Shown: positions 11,752 through 15,494 of the stretch, piece by piece
Layout: each line of letters begins with the position of its first letter
Numbering within the stretch: the stretch's first letter is position 1
DNA from: Nanobdellota archaeon
Lineage (GTDB): Archaea > Nanobdellota > Nanobdellia > Woesearchaeales > JAHJBD01
NCBI GenBank assembly: GCA_018813725.1
Contig: JAHJBD010000138.1
Coordinates: 1-15,494, forward strand
Direction of reading: 5' to 3'
DNA: 15,494 bases
Notes under the pieces: generated by a model
What the model saw: the letters and a program-made list of their open reading frames with translations, nothing else
Databases searched by the model: none
Told to the model about the DNA's origin: nothing
Position numbers and translations under genes: made by a program

Positions 11752-12606
11752 TTAATCTCCAGCATCACCAGAGCTAAGCCCTTTCCACAACTTTCTTGCC
11801 CGCTCAAGCCTCTCCATGTTTCCAGTGTCAAACCACTGACCTGAAAATGGAAAACCTCTAAGTCTTCCCATCTCAGCTATCTTTGGAAAAATATCTTTCT
11901 CAAGCATCTGAAATCCAGGACCGATCATGTCAAGAACCTCTGGCTCAATGATATAAAAACCAGAATTTATCAAGTTAGAGGGCGCATCCTCCTTTTTCGG
12001 CTTCTCAACAAACTTAACAATACGTGATCCGTCTAGCTTTGCAACACCGTATTGGCTTGGGTCATTAACAGTAGTCAAAGCGATTGTGACAAGCGCATTT
12101 TTCCGCTTATGCAACCGAAACATCCTCGGGATATTGATATCCTTGAGTTCATCCCCGTTTGTTGCAAGAAAAGCACCTTTCAGTTTACCTTTCAATAACC
12201 TTAAAGGACCAGCAGTACCAAGCGCTTCATCCTCTTTGACATACTCTATATCACAACCAAACTTTGAACCATCTTCAAAATGATCAATCACCTTCTCTTT
12301 CAGATAACCCACAGATAAGATGATATGTCTTATCCCATACTTCTTGAACAGGTTCATAAGCTGCTCAGTCATCGTGATTCCTTGGATGTCTATCAATGCC
12401 TTTGGTATCTTGAGTGTAAGCGGCCTAAGCCTTGTGCCCTTGCCTCCTGCAAGTATAACTGCAGTCTTTGGTAATGTAAACCCAAGCGCTTTCTCTAAAA
12501 CAGCCTCGATCTCTTGGCTTCGATTCTTGATAACTTCTCCATCAATACGTTTGTCTACTTCAGCAAGAAGATCCTCTTCAAGTGTTATCGTAATTCTTTC
12601 TTTCAT
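11752..12606 (-). CDS. Sugar-1-phosphate nucleotidyltransferase with N-terminal ribbon-helix-helix domain
   Basis: A 284-residue fusion. Residues 1-42 (ERITITLEEDLLAEVDKR, then IKNRSQEIEAVLEKALG) form a ribbon-helix-helix DNA-binding motif. From residue 47 the protein is an RmlA/mannose-1-phosphate guanylyltransferase-type enzyme with LAGGKGTRLRPLT (52-64, nucleotide binding), PKAL, NGDELKD (D152, metal), EKPKK (201-205) and WFDTG (258-262). Such enzymes make NDP-sugars for glycan synthesis. Base and sugar specificity are not fixed by sequence alone. It overlaps the upstream receiver-domain gene by ATGA, so the two are coupled. Phosphomannomutase, its likely supplier, lies downstream on the same strand beyond vapBC. 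Confidence 0.85.
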   Translation of the reverse strand: MKERITITLEEDLLAEVDKRIDGEVIKNRSQEIEAVLEKALGFTLPKTAVILAGGKGTRLRPLTLKIPKALIDIQGITMTEQLMNLFKKYGIRHIILSVGYLKEKVIDHFEDGSKFGCDIEYVKEDEALGTAGPLRLLKGKLKGAFLATNGDELKDINIPRMFRLHKRKNALVTIALTTVNDPSQYGVAKLDGSRIVKFVEKPKKEDAPSNLINSGFYIIEPEVLDMIGPGFQMLEKDIFPKIAEMGRLRGFPFSGQWFDTGNMERLERARKLWKGLSSGDAGD

Positions 12607-12989
12607 TTTATTATCTCAATTATCTGCTCCTTTGTTTTCAGCTCAGGATATTTCCTTACACCATGTTTCTCCATTTTCTTCTCGTGCTCAATGGTTCTAG
12701 ATTTTTTGCAGTAGCAGGTTATGTTATTATCCTGGCAAAATCTCATTGCTCTGACACTATTGGTCCAGATAATGATTTTGCCTGAAACACCATTATATCG
12801 AATGTAGTCTGCTACACTTGGGGCAATTATTCCTGGCGGATCACCTTTATTGAATGGAAAATTCCCATCTAGAATAAAGAAGTCAAAAGACTCATTATCA
12901 ATCAGAGGTTTTGCCTCTTCAAAAGTTTCTACCAAAACCGCACCCAATAGTTTATACTCTTCCTTATCTTCTATTTGTAATACTTTCAT
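12603..12989 (-). CDS. Stand-alone response-regulator receiver-like domain
   Basis: A 128-residue protein with the plan of a CheY-like receiver domain and no output domain. E7 and D8 (LQIEDKEE) fit the acidic pair, D41 (FFILDGNFP) the phosphoacceptor, T76 (IIWTNS) the conserved Thr/Ser and K95 or K96 (CYCKKS) the conserved Lys. The loop after D41 (PFNKGDPPGIIAPSV) is longer than usual, and the protein is divergent. No histidine kinase is visible here. Its stop overlaps the start of the nucleotidyltransferase gene by 4 bases (ATGA), which suggests linked expression. A TATA-like box at 13018-13027 and a GGGGA sequence before the ATG suggest a short leader. Confidence 0.6.
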   Translation of the reverse strand: MKVLQIEDKEEYKLLGAVLVETFEEAKPLIDNESFDFFILDGNFPFNKGDPPGIIAPSVADYIRYNGVSGKIIIWTNSVRAMRFCQDNNITCYCKKSRTIEHEKKMEKHGVRKYPELKTKEQIIEIIK

Positions 12990-13017
12990 AAATCCCCAAA
13001 CCTTTCAATATTTACTG

Positions 13018-13027
13018 ATTTATAAAT
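13018..13027 (-). promoter_or_regulatory. TATA-like box for the receiver-domain gene
   Basis: ATTTATAAAT is a perfect palindromic TATA match centred about 33 bases before the ATG at 12989. It predicts a leader of a few bases holding a GGGGA sequence that could act as a ribosome binding site. It is the minus-strand half of a divergent promoter pair with the pfk operon. Confidence 0.45.
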
Positions 13028-13028
13028 C

Positions 13029-13065
13029 TTTCTATAATCGTATGATAGTGTATGATGATAGAAAA
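13029..13065. promoter_or_regulatory. Inverted and direct repeats between divergent promoters
   Basis: TTTCTAT (13029-13035) and ATAGAAA (13058-13064) form a 7-bp inverted repeat. Between them GTATGATAG and GTATGATGATAG give a partial direct repeat. The region lies between the TATA-like boxes of the receiver-domain gene and the glycolytic operon, so a shared regulator could bind here. This is inference from position. Confidence 0.3.
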
Positions 13066-13075
13066 GTTTATATAC
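13066..13075 (+). promoter_or_regulatory. TATA-like box for the pfk-fba-gap operon
   Basis: GTTTATATAC is centred about 38 bases before the ATG at 13108, implying a leader of about 12 bases. That leader contains AGGTGGT (13098-13104), a ribosome binding site candidate. Unlike most genes in the window, this operon is therefore leadered. Confidence 0.55.
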
Positions 13076-13107
13076 CTAGCCTAAATATTCCATGGCAAGG
13101 TGGTATT

Positions 13108-14169
13108 ATGACAATTACAGGATCAAAAAAAAAGCAGATTGCTGTGCTTACCGGAGGAGGCGATGCACCTGGCCTTAACGCAGTTATCAGAGGCATTACA
13201 GTAAAAGCGATTTCTTTGGGTTATGATGTTATTGGATTAAAACAAGGATGGGCTGGATTATTAGAGAATGGGGAGTCAAACCCATTGGATCTTGATCAGG
13301 TTGCAAGCATACATGTTACAGGAGGAACAATCCTTGGTACATCAAGGACTAATCCATACAAAGTAGATAATGGCGTTGAACAGGTAAAGGCAAATCTTAA
13401 GCGACTTAAATGTGACGCATTGATAGCTATCGGCGGAGAAGACACTCTTGGTGTTGCAAACAAACTATTCAAAGAGGGTGTTAACATCGTAGGCGTCCCA
13501 AAAACAATTGATAATGACCTTTCTGGAACTGATTACACCTTTGGATTTGACACTGCTGTAAACATAGCAGCAAAAGCTATCCGTGACCTGCACACTACAG
13601 CTGAAAGCCACAGAAGGATAATGGTTGTAGAGATAATGGGAAGGCACGCAGGATGGATAACAATCCATGCAAGCATTGCAGGCGGAGCTCACATAACACT
13701 TTTACCAGAGGACAAGTTTGATGTCAAAGAGATAACAAAAGTGATCAAACAAAGGCAGGCTAAAGGAAAACACCACACTATCATCGCTGCATCAGAAGGA
13801 GCTATACCAAAGGAAGGAGATATGGTGCTTCAAGCAGGTGAAAAAGATGCTTTTGGCCATGTAAGATTAGGCGGCCTAGGAGAAAGGCTTGCAAAAGAGC
13901 TTGAGAAAGAATGCGGCCAAGAGGCTAGATATGTAGTTTTAGGCCATTTGCAAAGATCAGGCGCACCTTCAGCATTTGATGTAGTGCTTGGAACAAGACT
14001 AGGAGTAAAAGCAACAGAGCTTGTTGACCAAGGAAAGTTTGGAAGGATGGCTGCCTTGAAAGGCACAGAGATAGTTGACGTTGACCTGAATAAAGCAGTA
14101 GGCACATTAAAGATTGTACCAAAAGAATTCATTGCAGAAGAGAAGATCTTTTGGGGGATTGACGATTAA
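13108..14169 (+). CDS. pfkA: 6-phosphofructokinase, PfkA family (phosphoryl donor uncertain)
   Basis: A 353-residue enzyme phosphorylating fructose 6-phosphate to fructose 1,6-bisphosphate. Hallmarks are LTGGGDAPGLNAV (14-26), GGEDTLG (109-115), PKTIDND (131-137, with catalytic D135) and MGRHAGW (177-183). The two donor-selecting positions hold D112 (in GGED, where ATP enzymes have Gly) and K132 (in PKTIDND, where ATP enzymes have Gly), the residues typical of pyrophosphate-dependent enzymes. However, close relatives with this pattern have been reported with either donor. The start at 13108 is supported by the ribosome binding site and TATA-like box. The frame extends upstream to 12850 but there it overlaps the divergent gene. 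The strong GGAGGGG after its stop serves the next gene. Confidence 0.9.
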   Translation: MTITGSKKKQIAVLTGGGDAPGLNAVIRGITVKAISLGYDVIGLKQGWAGLLENGESNPLDLDQVASIHVTGGTILGTSRTNPYKVDNGVEQVKANLKRLKCDALIAIGGEDTLGVANKLFKEGVNIVGVPKTIDNDLSGTDYTFGFDTAVNIAAKAIRDLHTTAESHRRIMVVEIMGRHAGWITIHASIAGGAHITLLPEDKFDVKEITKVIKQRQAKGKHHTIIAASEGAIPKEGDMVLQAGEKDAFGHVRLGGLGERLAKELEKECGQEARYVVLGHLQRSGAPSAFDVVLGTRLGVKATELVDQGKFGRMAALKGTEIVDVDLNKAVGTLKIVPKEFIAEEKIFWGIDD

Positions 14170-14176
14170 GGAGGGG
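14168..14176 (+). promoter_or_regulatory. Ribosome binding site of the aldolase gene
   Basis: AAGGAGGGG overlaps the pfk stop codon and lies 5-10 bases before the ATG at 14182. It is a near-perfect match to the archaeal anti-Shine-Dalgarno sequence and shows that SD-led initiation is used within this operon. Confidence 0.7.
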
Positions 14177-14181
14177 ATAAG

Positions 14182-15126
14182 ATGCCATTTGTCACAAATA
14201 AAGAACTTTTGAACAAAGCTATGGAACATGGCTATGCCATGGGTGCATTTAATATCAACAATATGGAACTTATCCAGGGGATTGTTGAAGCAGCAAAAGA
14301 ACTTGACGCGCCATTGATACTACAGGTATCCAAAGGCGCAAGAGCATATGCAGGAAGGACTTACATTATGAAGCTTGCAGAAGCAGCATTAGCTGATTCA
14401 AATCTGCCGATAGCAGTGCACCTTGACCATGGACCAGATTTTGAATTATGCAAAGCAGTAATCGATGATGGTTTTACTTCTGTGATGATAGATGGCAGCC
14501 ATTTTGATTTTAAGGAGAATATGGCAGTGACAAAGAAGGTTGTAGATTACGCACATCCTAAAGGAGTAGCTGTTGAAGGAGAGCTAGGAAAGCTGATGGG
14601 TATGCAATTTGATGAAGGAGAAGGTGGTGCAGTATCAAAAGATGCTGTGTATACTGACCCAGACGAAGCAAAAGAATTTGCAGAAAAGACCAAGTGCGAC
14701 GCATTGGCTGTAGCGATAGGAACGTCCCACGGTGCTTATAAGTTCAAGGCTACGCCAAAACTTGATATTGCAAGGCTTAAGGTGATAAGAGAAAAAGTTA
14801 AGATCCCATTAGTCCTGCACGGTGCATCTTCTGTCCTTCAAGACTATGTCAGGATCTGCAATGATAACGGCGCAGAGATACATGGCAGCCAAGGTGTACC
14901 TGAAGACCAGATCAAAAAAGCTGTTAAAGCAGGAGTGCAAAAGGTAAATATAGATACAGACCTAAGATTAGCCCTTACTGCAGGCATCAGACGCTCTCTT
15001 AAAGAAGATCCTAAGAATTTTGATCCAAGAAACTATTTGGGCCCTGCCCGTGATCTCGTAAAAGAAGTGGTGATGAGAAAGATTAAGCTATTAGGCTGCG
15101 ACGGTAAAGCAGACCTTTTCCGATAA
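14182..15126 (+). CDS. fba: Class II fructose-bisphosphate aldolase
   Basis: A 314-residue zinc-dependent aldolase cleaving fructose 1,6-bisphosphate to dihydroxyacetone phosphate and glyceraldehyde 3-phosphate. The visible signature residues are HLDHG (D82 catalytic, H83 zinc), EGELG (132-136), GTSHGAYK (H183 zinc), LVLHGASS (H213 zinc) and KVNIDTD (254-260, phosphate binding). Tagatose-bisphosphate aldolases share this fold, but the position between pfk and gap supports the glycolytic role. Most archaea use an unrelated class I (FbaB-like) or bifunctional aldolase/phosphatase, so this is a bacterial-type gene. It starts 12 bases after pfk, behind a strong ribosome binding site. Confidence 0.92.
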   Translation: MPFVTNKELLNKAMEHGYAMGAFNINNMELIQGIVEAAKELDAPLILQVSKGARAYAGRTYIMKLAEAALADSNLPIAVHLDHGPDFELCKAVIDDGFTSVMIDGSHFDFKENMAVTKKVVDYAHPKGVAVEGELGKLMGMQFDEGEGGAVSKDAVYTDPDEAKEFAEKTKCDALAVAIGTSHGAYKFKATPKLDIARLKVIREKVKIPLVLHGASSVLQDYVRICNDNGAEIHGSQGVPEDQIKKAVKAGVQKVNIDTDLRLALTAGIRRSLKEDPKNFDPRNYLGPARDLVKEVVMRKIKLLGCDGKADLFR

Positions 15127-15134
15127 GGGGGGAT
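15125..15134 (+). promoter_or_regulatory. Ribosome binding site of gap
   Basis: AAGGGGGGAT lies at the aldolase stop codon, with the ATG at 15139 five bases further on. It indicates that gap is translated from the same transcript. Confidence 0.6.
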
Positions 15135-15138
15135 ATAT

Positions 15139-15494
15139 ATGGATAAGATAAAAGTTGGTGTTGTTGGATACGGTACAATAGGTAAAAGAGTTGCAGATGC
15201 AGTTATGCTGCAAGATGATATGGAACTTGTTGGAGTTACAGCGCACAGCTATAACTACAGGATGATCACTGCAAAGCTCAAGAAGATACCTATGTATAGG
15301 ATGGCAGACGCAGAAGACCTTGATGGTCTTGAGATGGCAGGAACATTCGATGACATGCTAAAGCAAGTTGACGTTGTTATTGACTGCAGCCCAAAGAAAG
15401 TTGCTTCTGACAACATAGAAAAATTCTATAAAGCTGCCAAGATAAAAGCGATTGTGCAAGGTGGAGAAAAACCTAAAACAACAGAAGCATCATT
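15139..15494 (+). CDS. gap: Glyceraldehyde-3-phosphate dehydrogenase, archaeal type II (N-terminal part)
   Basis: The first 118 codons of a gene that runs off the window. It starts MDKIKVGVVGYGTIGKRVADAV, where GYGTIGKR is the dinucleotide-binding glycine loop of archaeal type II GAPDH. Later segments (ELVGVTAHSYNY, AGTFDDML, DVVIDCSPKKVASDN and AIVQGGEK) also follow the archaeal enzyme. The catalytic Cys region lies beyond the window. The enzyme oxidises glyceraldehyde 3-phosphate with phosphate and NAD(P)+, or works in reverse in gluconeogenesis. It is the third gene of the pfk-fba-gap operon, 12 bases after fba. Confidence 0.92.
   Translation, partial: MDKIKVGVVGYGTIGKRVADAVMLQDDMELVGVTAHSYNYRMITAKLKKIPMYRMADAEDLDGLEMAGTFDDMLKQVDVVIDCSPKKVASDNIEKFYKAAKIKAIVQGGEKPKTTEAS

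Noticed and set aside
12850..13107. N-terminal extension of phosphofructokinase
   Set aside because: The extension lies antisense to the receiver-domain gene and over the promoters; ATG 13108 has a ribosome binding site and gives the normal family N-terminus.
1..15494. CRISPR arrays, rRNA or tRNA genes, transposase genes
   Set aside because: None seen on reading; no regularly spaced repeats, tRNA arms or transposase motifs were found.

Overview
The window looks like part of an AT-rich archaeal genome, most likely a DPANN-type lineage such as Woesearchaeota. That placement is inferred from gene content and promoter style; no rRNA is present to confirm it. Archaeal signs are an archaeal-type (type II) glyceraldehyde-3-phosphate dehydrogenase, VapBC modules, a pilin-like protein with a class-III-signal-like N-terminus, and TATA-like boxes centred about 25-28 bases upstream of many start codons, as expected for leaderless archaeal mRNAs. 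Several enzymes are of kinds better known from bacteria: an LpxC-family deacetylase, a long-form triosephosphate isomerase, class II aldolase, a PfkA-family phosphofructokinase, CoaE and a DUF1461/Lit-like membrane protein.

Layout. 1-405: tail of an antitoxin gene overlapping a MazF/PemK toxin. 418-3139: an LpxC-like deacetylase, a divergent JAMM-motif protein and a nucleotidyltransferase-fold protein. 3246-4520: an AbrB-like DNA-binding protein and three small unknown proteins. 4512-4693: a roughly 166-bp non-coding insertion with 14-bp perfect terminal inverted repeats, internal nested stems and a flanking direct repeat. 4730-7195: an MsbA-like ABC exporter and a DUF1461/Lit-family membrane protein. 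7206-8364: triosephosphate isomerase and two tandem, apparently related, single-span membrane proteins. 8351-9552 (minus): dephospho-CoA kinase and a pilin-like protein. 9553-9736: an intergenic region with a TATA-like box, two perfect hairpins and a T7 tract, a possible small RNA. 9737-12989 (minus): a stand-alone receiver domain, a ribbon-helix-helix/sugar nucleotidyltransferase fusion, VapBC and a phosphomannomutase. 13108-15494: phosphofructokinase, class II aldolase and the start of GAPDH as a tight operon.

How the genes fit together. Pfk, Fba, Gap and the separate Tpi cover the central glycolytic steps from fructose 6-phosphate through glyceraldehyde 3-phosphate. Phosphomannomutase and the sugar-1-phosphate nucleotidyltransferase would make activated sugars for surface glycans. 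The ABC exporter, the LpxC homologue and the pilin-like protein suggest further envelope functions, but their substrates cannot be read from sequence.

The observations most worth following up are the full LpxC catalytic residue set in an apparently archaeal genome, the 166-bp inverted-repeat element, the possible two-hairpin RNA, and the receiver-domain/RHH-nucleotidyltransferase pair.
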